A stretch of 64,000 nucleotides of DNA from an uncultured beta proteobacterium (GTDB lineage Bacteria; Pseudomonadota; Gammaproteobacteria; Burkholderiales; Burkholderiaceae_C): contig CAIPZV010000043.1 in the NCBI GenBank assembly GCA_903869595.1, positions 124,001 through 188,000 of the forward strand, given 5' to 3'. Shown piece after piece: positions 17,734 through 26,854 of the stretch. Within the stretch, counting starts at the first letter, position 1, and each line of letters starts with the position of its first letter. The notes below the pieces were generated by a model. That model had not been told where the DNA came from. It saw only the letters and a list, made by a program, of their open reading frames with translations, and did not search any database. The position numbers and the translations under genes were made by a program.

Positions 17734-18695
17734 GCGCAGAACACCTCAAAATTGCGGTACGTGTGACAGAAGTGCAGCCGGTTAATGCATTGGTCACGCG
17801 CTTTTCATTGGAGGCCCTGGATGGGTCGGATCTACCGGTTTTTTCGGGTGGGTCACACGTTGTGGTCGAGTTTGGTGCTTGCAGGAACCCTTATTCCTTA
17901 ATGGGCCATCCGTTTAACACGCGAAGCTATAGCATTTCGGTGCGGCGCGACGATGCGGGTCGTGGCGGCAGTCGCTACCTGCATGAACATGTCAAAGTGG
18001 GTGATACGGGCTTGATCGGCCACCCGGTCAATTTGTTTTCACTTAACCTGCGTGCCCATAAGCATTTGTTTATTGCGGGCGGCATAGGCATTACGCCATT
18101 CATTGCGCAAATGGCGCAGTTGTCACAGCCGGGGCAACGTGCCACAGCGCCTTTTGAACTGCACTATTGCGCACAAAGCGCAGACCTTGCAGCCTATGCC
18201 GATACGCTCAAGGGTCTGTATGCAGGCCGCGTGCAGACCTATTTTGACAATGCAAATCAACAATTAAACCTCGTTTCTTTATTGCAGGGCCAAGCGCTGG
18301 GGACGCATCTCTACGTCTGCGGCCCTAGTGGCATGATTGCCTGGGTGCGCACTACCGCGGCGCAATTGGGTTGGCCCAGCGAGTTTGTGCATTTTGAACA
18401 TTTTTCCGCGCCCCAGCCCGGTAAGCCGTTTACGGTAGAGCTTGCCGCTTCGGGCCGCAGCATCGAGGTCAGCGAGCGCCAAAGCTTTCTGGAAGCCTTG
18501 GAGGCTGCCGGCGTAAACCCGCCGTACTTATGCCGTGGTGGCGCATGCGGCCAATGTGAAACCCGCGTTCTTGCCTGCGATGGAGTGATCGTGCACCGAG
18601 ACCATTGGCTGAGCGAAGAGGAGCACCAAAGCGGTCAAAAAATCATGCCCTGTGTTTCGCGCGTTGACGGTCGTTCCATAACGATTGCGCGCTAA
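17730..18695 (+). CDS. dmmB: Dimethylamine monooxygenase reductase (FNR-type with 2Fe-2S)
   Basis: A 321-residue phthalate-dioxygenase-reductase-type protein. It has a flavin-binding barrel with RSYSISV at about 65-71, a nucleotide-binding domain starting HLFIAGGIGITPFIAQM, and a C-terminal plant-type 2Fe-2S domain with Cys268, Cys273, Cys276 and Cys308. It would pass electrons from NAD(P)H to the heme subunit encoded 47 bases downstream. The ATGA overlap with the zinc-ribbon gene implies coupled translation. Similar reductases serve Rieske and VanB systems, so the partner is assigned by neighbourhood. Confidence 0.82.
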   Translation: MSAEHLKIAVRVTEVQPVNALVTRFSLEALDGSDLPVFSGGSHVVVEFGACRNPYSLMGHPFNTRSYSISVRRDDAGRGGSRYLHEHVKVGDTGLIGHPVNLFSLNLRAHKHLFIAGGIGITPFIAQMAQLSQPGQRATAPFELHYCAQSADLAAYADTLKGLYAGRVQTYFDNANQQLNLVSLLQGQALGTHLYVCGPSGMIAWVRTTAAQLGWPSEFVHFEHFSAPQPGKPFTVELAASGRSIEVSERQSFLEALEAAGVNPPYLCRGGACGQCETRVLACDGVIVHRDHWLSEEEHQSGQKIMPCVSRVDGRSITIAR

Positions 18696-18742
18696 AGTCA
18701 GATCGCGCTGCAATGTTTTCGCTGATGTATCAGGAGTAAGCT

Positions 18743-19792
18743 GTGAGTCAAAACGTGCTGCAATTCAAAGAAGAAACGTTCCGGGATGACTTTGTTTATT
18801 CCAATTCTCGCTGGGCGATTGATCGTTTTCCGTTTCCCTTTGACAAGGACAGCTATATGTACGCTGTCAACCTAGAGCCCCACACCACAGGGCGTGCAGG
18901 CAGCGTCTATGAAAAATCTTTCGATGTCGACGAGCACTATGTGGCGGAAATGCGTGAACGTGCGCTGACCTTGTTGGAAGACCCTTTGCGCTGCCAGTCG
19001 CTTCCTCATATGACCTTGGCGGGCTGGGACTTGCTAGAGTTAATCATGACGCACAAGGCGCGTGATTACCCCGAACTTTTTGAACTGCATCGCAATGGAT
19101 TGCAATGGCGTTGGATCAACAAACCCTTGGGCATAGAGCAGTCCTTTATTTTTGGCGATGAAGCAAGCCTGCCTTATGGCCCCATGGAATACATCACCCG
19201 CCAAAGCCAGGGCGACTGGTGTGTGCTGGACCAGCGCGATGGAAACTTGTGGATGGACGCAGGTATGGTGACCACCCAGGCCGATTGGTCGCTTGACTTT
19301 GATATCGGCATGAACTTTTTTGAGTGGCATGCGCCCGTGCCTTTGGCGCATGAACTTGGTATTTTTCAACGCGCGCTGAAGTTTTTGCTGGCAATTCCCC
19401 AGGGTGCGCCTGCCAGGCGCTTGAACTGGACTATGACGGTTCATCCGCGCCATGACACCAGTCCCGAGAATTACCCTAAGTGGGGTCCTGACCGCACCAC
19501 TGTGACCGCTGACAACGTGAGCGAGTTGATGTATCTGCGCGTTGAGTTGCAGTCTTTTTGGCGCCTTCCACGGTCCAATGCGCTTGTGTTTCCGATTCGC
19601 TGCTACCTTATTCAGCTTAATGAATTGGTAAGCCACCCTAAGTGGGCCAAACGCTTTCACCGGGTTCTGCGCGATCTTCCCAAGGAGTTGGCGGAATACA
19701 AAGGGTTTGAGCGCAATCGCGCATTGATGGTGCATTGGCTTTCTCAATTTGACGATGGCGCACTTACGTCGCCAGGCGGCGGCCCCAATTAG
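18743..19792 (+). CDS. Heme-dependent oxidative N-demethylase catalytic subunit (DUF3445)
   Basis: A 349-residue protein of the DUF3445 family, whose studied member uses a PAS-fold heme centre to demethylate dimethylamine to methylamine and formaldehyde. Recognisable segments are the N-terminal RWAIDRFPFPFDKDSYMYAV, FFEWHAPVPLAHELG, and the C-terminal VELQSFWRLPRSNALVFPI. The GTG start at 18743 is supported by AGGAG six bases upstream. It completes the route from trimethylamine to methylamine in this island. It is part of the Dmm complex, but I leave the gene letter open because usage varies. Confidence 0.85.
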   Translation: MSQNVLQFKEETFRDDFVYSNSRWAIDRFPFPFDKDSYMYAVNLEPHTTGRAGSVYEKSFDVDEHYVAEMRERALTLLEDPLRCQSLPHMTLAGWDLLELIMTHKARDYPELFELHRNGLQWRWINKPLGIEQSFIFGDEASLPYGPMEYITRQSQGDWCVLDQRDGNLWMDAGMVTTQADWSLDFDIGMNFFEWHAPVPLAHELGIFQRALKFLLAIPQGAPARRLNWTMTVHPRHDTSPENYPKWGPDRTTVTADNVSELMYLRVELQSFWRLPRSNALVFPIRCYLIQLNELVSHPKWAKRFHRVLRDLPKELAEYKGFERNRALMVHWLSQFDDGALTSPGGGPN

Positions 19793-19857
19793 TTCTCGCG
19801 GCTAGGTGGGGGGGGCCACCGATGCTTTTTTTATGTTCCCTCAGAAGGAAATTACTT

Positions 19858-21522
19858 ATGACTACTGCTGAAAGCGCGCAAGCGCAGGGTTTACAGAGAA
19901 AGATAAGCTGGACCGGTGCATTCTGGGTTGCCAGTGGCGTGCCGGCCTTGGTCCTGTTCTCGATTGGCTCCATCGCCGCCACGGTGGGAAAGCCGGCGTG
20001 GATTGTCTGGGCCATCTCCATTGCCTTTGGGTTTTTGCAGGCATTTACCTATGCTGAAATTGCCGGCTTGTATCCCAACAAGTCAGGTGGCGCCTCGGTC
20101 TACGGTGCGATGGCCTGGTTGCGCTACAGCAAATTTGTGGCACCTATTTCGGTGTGGTGCAATTGGTTTGCCTGGTCGCCGGTGCTTTCTATCGGTTCGG
20201 GGCTCGCAGCGGGCTATTTGCTTATGGCTTTGTTTGCGCCCGATGCGGCCATCAACACCTGGCAAATTACGCTGCTAGATCTTGGGGCCATAAAAACCGG
20301 GCTCACTTTGCGTATCAATGCGGTCTTTATTCTTGGAGCGACGATCTTGCTTACCGTGTTTGGCATTCAGCACGGTGGTATTTTGCGTTCAGCCAAAACG
20401 CAGAAAATCTTAGCCATTGCGGCCTTGTTCCCCTTAATGGTGATTGCCCTGGTGCCACTGCTCACAGGCGATGTCATGAGTGCGCAGTCCCTATCGAATC
20501 TTTTCCCCATTGCCCCCTTGGCATGGGATAAGGGCCTAGCCGGTGACGGCGTATGGAATGCCGCAGGCTTGACCTTGATGGCCGGCGGCCTGTTTATCGC
20601 AGCCTGGTCTACCTACGGGTTTGAAACCGCAGTTTGCTACACCAGCGAATTCAAAGATCCCAAGACGGACACATTCAAAGCCATTTTCTACAGCGGACTG
20701 CTGTGTATTGTGGTGTTTTTGCTGGTTCCCTTGGCTTTTCAAGCGCACTTTGGCCTCGGCAATGTGGTGACCCAACCGGTGGTTGCAGCCGATGGTGCCA
20801 TCACTAATGCAGTCTATGACGGCATCTTGTCGCCTGACATCTATTCCGGTATGGGCGTCGCAGCGGCCATGGCGAGCATTATTGGAGCGGGCCCAGCCAT
20901 CACCAATTTGCTCATCGCCATGATGATCTTGGCGCTGGTGCTGGCCATCATGACCTCCATGGCCGGGTCTTCGCGTACTTTGTACCAGGCTTCGGCAGAT
21001 GGCTGGTTGCCCAAGTATTTGAGCAAAGTCAATGAGCACGGTGCTCCAACGGCTGCCATGTGGACAGATTTGTGTTTCAACTTGGTTTTACTGCTTTTGT
21101 CGGACTACGTGTTTGTGCTTGCAGCCTCTAACGTGGGTTACATTATTTTTAACTTTCTCAACCTCAACGCCGGCTGGATTCACCGCATGGATCGTGGCAC
21201 TTGGGCTCGCCCCTACAAAGCCGCTACCTGGCTGTTGGCCATTGGTGCGCTGCTAGGCTTTGTCAACGTGTTCCTGATGGGCATGGGCGCCAACGTCTGG
21301 GGAGCTGGAACCTTGATGACCGGCTTGGTCGTTGCCGCTTTGGTGGTACCGGTCTTTTTGTTCCGCCATTATGTGCAGGATGGCGGTGTGTTTCCTGAAA
21401 GCACATCCAGTGACTTGCAGGCGACAAGCGATATTGAAAACAAAGCCGGCGTCTTGCCCTATGTCACCTTGATCGCTGGCGTAGCGGTGATGGCTATTGG
21501 CTATTCGCTGTCGGCTTCCTAA
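19858..21522 (+). CDS. APC-family amino-acid/amine permease
   Basis: A 554-residue transporter with about twelve to fourteen hydrophobic helices and the APC fold. The early segment ISWTGAFWVASGVPALVLF is the unwound-helix substrate region, and FTYAEIAGLYPNKSGG is a strong family signature. The ATG at 19858 follows AGAAGGAAA; an upstream ATG at 19822 lacks such a site. Directly behind the dmm genes it most likely imports a methylated amine or exports a pathway product. Unlike tmoXVW it is a single-component secondary carrier. A convergent terminator follows. Confidence 0.82.
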   Translation: MTTAESAQAQGLQRKISWTGAFWVASGVPALVLFSIGSIAATVGKPAWIVWAISIAFGFLQAFTYAEIAGLYPNKSGGASVYGAMAWLRYSKFVAPISVWCNWFAWSPVLSIGSGLAAGYLLMALFAPDAAINTWQITLLDLGAIKTGLTLRINAVFILGATILLTVFGIQHGGILRSAKTQKILAIAALFPLMVIALVPLLTGDVMSAQSLSNLFPIAPLAWDKGLAGDGVWNAAGLTLMAGGLFIAAWSTYGFETAVCYTSEFKDPKTDTFKAIFYSGLLCIVVFLLVPLAFQAHFGLGNVVTQPVVAADGAITNAVYDGILSPDIYSGMGVAAAMASIIGAGPAITNLLIAMMILALVLAIMTSMAGSSRTLYQASADGWLPKYLSKVNEHGAPTAAMWTDLCFNLVLLLLSDYVFVLAASNVGYIIFNFLNLNAGWIHRMDRGTWARPYKAATWLLAIGALLGFVNVFLMGMGANVWGAGTLMTGLVVAALVVPVFLFRHYVQDGGVFPESTSSDLQATSDIENKAGVLPYVTLIAGVAVMAIGYSLSAS

Positions 21523-21533
21523 GCGTATTGCGT

Positions 21534-21574
21534 AGACAGGCGCTGGCCGATTAGCGCCAGCCCTGTCTCATTTT
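21534..21574. terminator. Bidirectional terminator between the APC permease and tmoW
   Basis: AGACAGG (21534-21540) pairs with CCTGTCT (21562-21568), and GCTGGC (21542-21547) pairs with GCCAGC (21556-21561), leaving one bulged C. The 13-pair stem is followed by CATTTTC. It lies in the 73 bases between two convergent genes and can serve both. Confidence 0.65.
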
Positions 21575-21595
21575 CATGTTCCAAATTCGCGGCCA

Positions 21596-23554
21596 TTAGG
21601 CCATGCCCAAAAGGCGTTTTCGGCTTGCGGCCCAGGCGTTGATGAGTCGATCAGCCACGATACCAATAAATGCAATTCCTAGGCCTGCCAACAGACCGCG
21701 ACCGGTATCACCGTTGGGTAGCGCTTTATAGATTTCCTGGCCCAGGTCACGCGAACCGATTAGCGCGGTGATCGCCACCATGGCCAGCGCCATCATGATG
21801 GTCTGATTGACGCCTACTAAGATTTCCGGGAACGCAATCGGAAGTTCAACTTTGAATAGGCGCTGGGCTGGTGTTGCGCCTGAAGCAATGGCCGCCTCCT
21901 GCGTTGTTTGAGGCACCCGCATCAGCCCGAGGTAGGTGTAGCGAATCGCGGGCACGGTGGCATAGCAAAGCATGGCCAGTACGTTAGACAAATCGCTGGT
22001 CTGAAACAGCATGATGACCGGGATCAGGTAAATAAAGCTCGGAAAAGTTTGCAGCAGATCGCACAGTGGCATGAGCGCGCGCGCTGCCGCAGGGCTTTTT
22101 GCGGCCCATACCCCCAACGGTATACCCATGAGGCAGCACAGAAGGGCGCAGCTCGTGACCAAGTAGATGGTCAACATCAGCGGTGTCCAAAAGCCTGCCA
22201 GCAATAGAAAGCCAAACAGCACCACGGGCACCAAGGCCAGCCGCCAGCGGCCTAAATGCCAGCCTATCGCCGTGGGCGCAGCGATCACGATGACCCAAGG
22301 GAGCCATAGGTAAAAATCACGGATGGGTAGCAACAAGTAGATGGTGACGTTGTCGCGAAAGGGCTTGAGGTAGCCGTAAAGGTTTTTGGAAATCCAGCGA
22401 ACCGCGCTATCAATTTGGCCGCCAAAGGAGATCGTCATCTCGGATGGCAATATCGACCATGCCGGCGCCATGGTGCCCAATGTGATCAGACAGATACCCG
22501 CCAAAGCAAACGCCAGGCTGTGCGCATGACGTTGCCAGAAGCTTCCCGAGACGATGGTGTTAGCCGCTGCACGCAGCATTTGCGCCACCGTCAGCCGATC
22601 CAACACCAAGGCCATTAGGGTGATGGCAATGCCTTGCTCCATCGCCTTTCCAATACGCAATTGCTGGAGTGAGAACAGCAGTTTTTGTCCCAAGCCTGAT
22701 GCCCCCACCAGAGAAGCAATCACGGCCATCGCCAAGGTTTGCATGACGACTTGGTTCAGTCCCAGCAGCAGGGTTTGCTGCGCCGCAGGCAACTCCACTT
22801 TCCACAGCCGCTGCTGTGCGGTACAACCTGCCATGGTGCCCGCTTCCACCACCTCGGGTGAAACGCTGCGTATGCCCAGTATGGTGCAACGCGCCATGGG
22901 TGGCATCGCAAAAATCAGCGTGGCCAGCATAGCGGGCACTTGACCAAAACCAAACAAAACTACCACCGGACCCAAATAAGCCATGTGCGGCGTGGCTTGC
23001 ATGACATCAAACAAGGTGTTGAGGCTGCGTTCCACCCGACGATTACGGGTAGACCAAATACCCAACACCAGGCCTATACCTGCCGCTAGCGGAACGGTGA
23101 CTAGCACCAGCGAAACGGTTTGCATCGCATCTGACCACAGGTCAAACACCACCAGATACAGCATGCATGCGCCGCAGAACAAGGCCAGGCGCAAGCCGCT
23201 TTGCCAATGGGCAAATACCATGACGCCCATGACGACGAACACCCAGGGCAGGGGCGCTAGATTCCAATCGGGCACGCCGCGAAAAAGCAGCACTTCCACC
23301 AAGTGCAGCGGTACAAAGAGGATCGCCGAGATGGCGCGGGTGAGGGGCTTTGCCCATTGGCTGAACCAGGCGAACGCATCGGTTAACCAATCCCGAAACG
23401 GCAGTACCCACTCCCCCGGCCAGGTTGTGAGCCAAGGAAGCGCGCCACTGGCAACTAAGACTACTAAGGCCAGGAAACCCAGCGCGGGCAGCCACGCTTG
23501 GCTGCGTGCCTGCGCCGTGCCCGAAGCCACGCTAAGGCTAAGTGCGCCCTTCAT
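21596..23554 (-). CDS. tmoW: TMAO/betaine ABC importer permease (TmoW type, two fused halves)
   Basis: A 652-residue inner-membrane permease containing two complete binding-protein-dependent permease domains in one chain. Each half carries an EAA-type loop (VVEAGTMAGCTAQQRLWKVELPAAQ and QEAAIASGATPAQRLFKVELP), showing an internal duplication. ProW-like proteins normally have one such domain, and TMAO transporters of the TmoW type are known to be long. Start overlaps the tmoV stop (ATGA). It belongs to the tmoX-tmoV-tmoW operon, transcribed leftward. A choline or betaine substrate cannot be excluded, but tmm and tdm nearby favour TMAO. Confidence 0.78.
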   Translation of the reverse strand: MKGALSLSVASGTAQARSQAWLPALGFLALVVLVASGALPWLTTWPGEWVLPFRDWLTDAFAWFSQWAKPLTRAISAILFVPLHLVEVLLFRGVPDWNLAPLPWVFVVMGVMVFAHWQSGLRLALFCGACMLYLVVFDLWSDAMQTVSLVLVTVPLAAGIGLVLGIWSTRNRRVERSLNTLFDVMQATPHMAYLGPVVVLFGFGQVPAMLATLIFAMPPMARCTILGIRSVSPEVVEAGTMAGCTAQQRLWKVELPAAQQTLLLGLNQVVMQTLAMAVIASLVGASGLGQKLLFSLQQLRIGKAMEQGIAITLMALVLDRLTVAQMLRAAANTIVSGSFWQRHAHSLAFALAGICLITLGTMAPAWSILPSEMTISFGGQIDSAVRWISKNLYGYLKPFRDNVTIYLLLPIRDFYLWLPWVIVIAAPTAIGWHLGRWRLALVPVVLFGFLLLAGFWTPLMLTIYLVTSCALLCCLMGIPLGVWAAKSPAAARALMPLCDLLQTFPSFIYLIPVIMLFQTSDLSNVLAMLCYATVPAIRYTYLGLMRVPQTTQEAAIASGATPAQRLFKVELPIAFPEILVGVNQTIMMALAMVAITALIGSRDLGQEIYKALPNGDTGRGLLAGLGIAFIGIVADRLINAWAASRKRLLGMA

Positions 23555-24582
23555 AGCCCTGCCGTCGATGGGAAGAGAGCTTCTATCAAATCCTGGCGGG
23601 TGACCGTTCCCATGGCCTGCTGGTCGTCGTTCAAGACAGCAAAACGGTGGTCCGAAGCAAGAATTTGCGCTGCCGCGTCACACAGTTTGGTGGCCCCGTC
23701 CAAGCCCTGGGATGGGCAGTCACCGCTGAGCGGGCGGGCGATCGTGGCGAGCGTCAGAATTTTGTCGCGCGGCGCAATTTTGACGAACTCGCGCACATAG
23801 TCATTGGCAGGGTGCAACACCATTTCCTGCGGCGTTGCCAATTGCACCAACTCGCCGTCTTTCATGATGCCTATGCGATCAGCGAGTCGAATCGCCTCTT
23901 CAAAATCGTGCGTAATGAACAAAATAGTTTTACGCAGCAGTTTTTGCAGGCGTATGAACTCGTCCTGCATTTCGCGACGGATCAGGGGATCTAAGGCGGA
24001 AAAAGGCTCATCGAGAAACCAAATCTCTGGACCCACAGCCAGTGAGCGCGCGATACCGACGCGTTGCTGCTGCCCCCCGGACAATTCCCTTGGGAAATAC
24101 GCTTCACGCCCTTCAAGTCCAACGAGTTTGAGCATCTCGCGGGCTTTGGCATCGCGCATAGTCCGTGACATCCCGCTCACTTCAAGGGGGAAGGCGACGT
24201 TATCGATGACGTTGCGGTGTGGCAGCAAGCCAAAGTTCTGAAACACCATGCCCATTTTGTGGCGCCGTATCGCAATAAGCTCACGGGGGGAGGCGTTTAG
24301 TAAATTCTTGCCGTCCATCATGACTTCCCCTGCCGTGGGGTCGTTGAGACGGGTGATGGCGCGAATCAGGGTAGATTTACCCGAGCCCGACAGGCCCATG
24401 ATGACCAAAATTTCATTGTCCATCACGTCAAAGGATACGTCCCTTACGGCCCCGATGTATTTACCAGCCGCGAAGGCTTCTGGGCTTGGGTGACCTTGGT
24501 TTTTTTCAAAAAATCCGATAGGGTCTGTACCGAAAATCTTCCAAAGGTGACGGCATGATATTTTCGGCGTGGCCTGCAACAT
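23551..24582 (-). CDS. tmoV: TMAO/betaine ABC importer ATPase (TmoV type)
   Basis: A 343-residue OpuAA/ProV-type ATPase. Walker A is GLSGSGKST, the Q-loop region is MGMVFQNFGLLPHR, the signature is LSGGQQQRVGIARSL, Walker B is IWFLDEPFSALD, and the H-loop is ILFITHDFEEA. A short C-terminal CBS-like segment (about 280-340) resembles the regulatory tail of osmoprotectant importers. It lies between the binding protein and the permease and overlaps the permease by four bases, giving a complete ABC importer. Confidence 0.8.
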   Translation of the reverse strand: MLQATPKISCRHLWKIFGTDPIGFFEKNQGHPSPEAFAAGKYIGAVRDVSFDVMDNEILVIMGLSGSGKSTLIRAITRLNDPTAGEVMMDGKNLLNASPRELIAIRRHKMGMVFQNFGLLPHRNVIDNVAFPLEVSGMSRTMRDAKAREMLKLVGLEGREAYFPRELSGGQQQRVGIARSLAVGPEIWFLDEPFSALDPLIRREMQDEFIRLQKLLRKTILFITHDFEEAIRLADRIGIMKDGELVQLATPQEMVLHPANDYVREFVKIAPRDKILTLATIARPLSGDCPSQGLDGATKLCDAAAQILASDHRFAVLNDDQQAMGTVTRQDLIEALFPSTAGL

Positions 24583-24656
24583 TGGCTAACCTTAAAACAG
24601 AGAAGTTTCACAAAGCAGTGGGCCGCCCACGGCGGCCCACTGTTGTTAAGAGCCGT

Positions 24657-25601
24657 TTAGTTTGTCCAGGCTTTGACGCTGGCCTGATTCGCTGCGGCCC
24701 ATTTTTTGGCTGCATCTTCAGGTTTCATGCCATCCACATCGACCATGGCTGCGGCGGCAGCGATTTGGTCATTGGTGAAGTTCACCTTTTTCAGGATCTT
24801 GTCGGCAGTAGGCCATTTGCTGGCGATATTTTTCGACCCTACCTTCTTCAGGTAGCCCTTGGCCGCTGCGCCGCAGTCATACAAAGCGTCGGGATTGATG
24901 CCCCAGCTTTTGTCTGTGTGGCATTTGGGATCGTAGGTGGGAAATTCCACAAACTGCCCTTTGAATTTTGCTTCAATAAAGTTAGGAGTCCAGTTAAAGA
25001 TCACCACCGGTTGTTTGCGGTCATAGGCGGCTTGCAACTCAGCCCAGAGCGTCGCAGCTTGTCCTACGGCAACTTCCTGGAAATTCATCTTCAGTGCCGT
25101 GATGCGCTCGGAATAATGCTTACCCCAATCGGCGGGCGGCCCCACAAAACGACCCTTTGTACCGGTTTCCGCCGTGGCTAGTTTCGCGGCACATTTGTCC
25201 AGCGCCTTCCAGTCTGGCAGGCCTGGGCACATTTCGTTCATATAGCTGGGGTACCACCAATCTTCACGTGTCACCGCATTGTGCGCGCCATAGTCAACAG
25301 CGCCATTTTTTAATGATTTTTGGAAGGCGTCGTTCATAGAACCCTCCCAAACTTCGACCTGAAAGTCCATGTCGCCCGACGCAATAGCCGTAAATTGCAA
25401 TTGCGTATCGGACGGTTTGTACTCGACGTTCAGGCCTTTGGACTTGAGCACATCACCGACGACATAGGACAAAACCACTTGGCTAGTCCAGTTGTTGGTA
25501 ACGATTTTGATGGGTGCCTTGTCGTCAGCAGCGAATGCTGATCCCATTACCAAGGCGCTACTGAGTGCAGCGGAAAATACCCATTGACTACGTGTTTTCA
25601 T
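24657..25601 (-). CDS. tmoX: TMAO/betaine periplasmic binding protein (TmoX type)
   Basis: A 314-residue OpuAC-family binding protein with an N-terminal signal peptide (cleavage likely after SAFA, about residue 24). Tryptophan-rich segments that could form the aromatic box for a trimethylammonium-type ligand are visible: NNWTSQ, VEVWEGS, TREDWWYPSY and FNWTPNF. This matches TmoX-like and other quaternary-amine binders. It is the first gene of the leftward importer operon, preceded by a TTGACA -35 and a regulon-type operator candidate. TMAO specificity is inferred from the island. Confidence 0.8.
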   Translation of the reverse strand: MKTRSQWVFSAALSSALVMGSAFAADDKAPIKIVTNNWTSQVVLSYVVGDVLKSKGLNVEYKPSDTQLQFTAIASGDMDFQVEVWEGSMNDAFQKSLKNGAVDYGAHNAVTREDWWYPSYMNEMCPGLPDWKALDKCAAKLATAETGTKGRFVGPPADWGKHYSERITALKMNFQEVAVGQAATLWAELQAAYDRKQPVVIFNWTPNFIEAKFKGQFVEFPTYDPKCHTDKSWGINPDALYDCGAAAKGYLKKVGSKNIASKWPTADKILKKVNFTNDQIAAAAAMVDVDGMKPEDAAKKWAAANQASVKAWTN

Positions 25602-25649
25602 ATTGAACCTTTATTCTAGAGTTGCCAAAATTTGGGAAGCGACCATGCC

Positions 25650-25678
25650 ACTAGGGGGAAACTATGTTGCCCCCTAGT
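25650..25678. repeat. Perfect 9-bp inverted repeat in the tmoX leader
   Basis: ACTAGGGGG (25650-25658) and CCCCCTAGT (25670-25678) are exact inverse complements around an 11-base loop. The element lies 49-77 bases upstream of the tmoX start, downstream of its likely promoter, so it could be an RNA hairpin in the 5' leader or a DNA operator. Confidence 0.6.
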
Positions 25679-25704
25679 TAAATAGTCGCACCATTGCGTG
25701 GTGG

Positions 25705-25750
25705 TGTCAACCGCGTTTATGCCTAATTACACGGGTGCTTACCCTTGGTT
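25705..25750 (-). promoter_or_regulatory. Probable tmoX promoter -35 and upstream operator candidate
   Basis: On the minus strand a consensus TTGACA occupies 25710-25705, followed about 17-18 bases later by a weak -10 (GACTAT/ACTATT). About 22 bases upstream lies the 18-mer GGGTGCTTACCCTTGGTT (25733-25750), nearly identical to the 129-146 site. Placement upstream of the -35 suggests activation rather than repression. The assignment rests on pattern only. Confidence 0.5.
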
Positions 25751-25867
25751 CTCGATCGCCGGCAGGTCACCGGGCGTATTTGTGCTGAAGTACGCCAAAA
25801 AGCGTAACGAATGCGTTCGGGTACTTAGCTGACTTGTTTGCTGCGCCTTGGCTGCAATATGCCCGCT

Positions 25868-26737
25868 TCAAGACATGCCATTGCGCCGCGCCAACTCCGC
25901 AAACAGCGCAGCCTGGTCCATCCCAGCCAGGCCATTGTCATGCGCCTGGGCGTAAAGCTGTTCCAGCAGTTGGGTAATGGGCGCGTCAAAGCCTAGTTGC
26001 TTGCCTGTATCGAGCGCGTTGCGCATGTCTTTGAGTTGCACGCTGATCCGTCCGCGTGGGGCAAAGTCCCGCTCCACCATGCGCTGACCATGCACTTGCA
26101 AAATGCGGCTATCAGCAAAACCGCCGCTGATCGCTTCCTTCACCTTGGCCATGTCCGCGCCGCCTTTGGCGCAGAGCAGCAAGGCTTCGGCTACGGCACC
26201 GATGGTGATGCCCACAATCATTTGGTTTGCCAGCTTGGCCAACTGCCCGCAGCCGTGCGGGCCGACCAATGTGGATTTGCCAAAATGTTGCAGCGCGGTT
26301 TGCGCCTCTGCCAGGTCGGCTGCCTCGCCACCGGCCATGATGGCCAGCGTGCCTTGTTCCGCACCCAGCGTGCCGCCGGAAACCGGCGCATCCAGGTAGC
26401 GCACGCCCAGTGTGTTCAGACGCGCCGCGTGGCTACGCGCTTGCTCGGGCGCGATGGACGACATGTCCACCAATAAGCTGCCGGCCTTCAAGGCTTGGGC
26501 AAGGCCTTGTTCGAACAAGACCAATTCCACAATACCGCCGTGTTCCAGCATGGTGACGGTCAGGTCTACATCGCGCACCGCATCTATCGCGTTTGCATGC
26601 GCATGCGCTCCCAAGGCCGCTAGCGGTGCGGTTTTTTCAGCCGTGCGGTTCCACACATGCACCTCCAAGCCCGCGCGGCACAAGCGCGAGGCCATGGGCA
26701 CACCCATTAATCCCAATCCTAAAAATGCAATGCGCAT
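25868..26737 (-). CDS. NAD(P)-dependent 3-hydroxyisobutyrate-dehydrogenase-family oxidoreductase
   Basis: A 289-residue beta-hydroxyacid dehydrogenase. It has the N-terminal Rossmann motif FLGLGLMGVPMA (residues 4-15), the substrate motif DAPVSGGTLGAEQGTLAIMAGG, and the catalytic-lysine region GCGQLAKLANQMIVG. Members reduce tartronate semialdehyde, succinate semialdehyde or methylmalonate semialdehyde, or oxidise 3-hydroxyisobutyrate. The sequence alone does not separate these. It stands between the amine island and guaC with its own spacing, so no operon partner is evident. Confidence 0.82.
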   Translation of the reverse strand: MRIAFLGLGLMGVPMASRLCRAGLEVHVWNRTAEKTAPLAALGAHAHANAIDAVRDVDLTVTMLEHGGIVELVLFEQGLAQALKAGSLLVDMSSIAPEQARSHAARLNTLGVRYLDAPVSGGTLGAEQGTLAIMAGGEAADLAEAQTALQHFGKSTLVGPHGCGQLAKLANQMIVGITIGAVAEALLLCAKGGADMAKVKEAISGGFADSRILQVHGQRMVERDFAPRGRISVQLKDMRNALDTGKQLGFDAPITQLLEQLYAQAHDNGLAGMDQAALFAELARRNGMS

Positions 26738-26854
26738 ATGCGTCGTCTCCTAGTATCTTTTTTCATTGATAGGCCAACCCCAAGCCTTCCAGCTAAGCCG
26801 GCCACATGGCGAGGCCTTCCATGTCGCAGGCACCCGTCGCTGATAGAGCCCGAT

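Noticed and set aside
21596..25601. Osmoprotectant ProU-type importer
   Set aside because: The family overlaps, but the permease is a double-length fusion and the genes sit beside tmm, tdm and dmm with a shared operator motif, which favours a TMAO importer. Betaine or choline remains possible.
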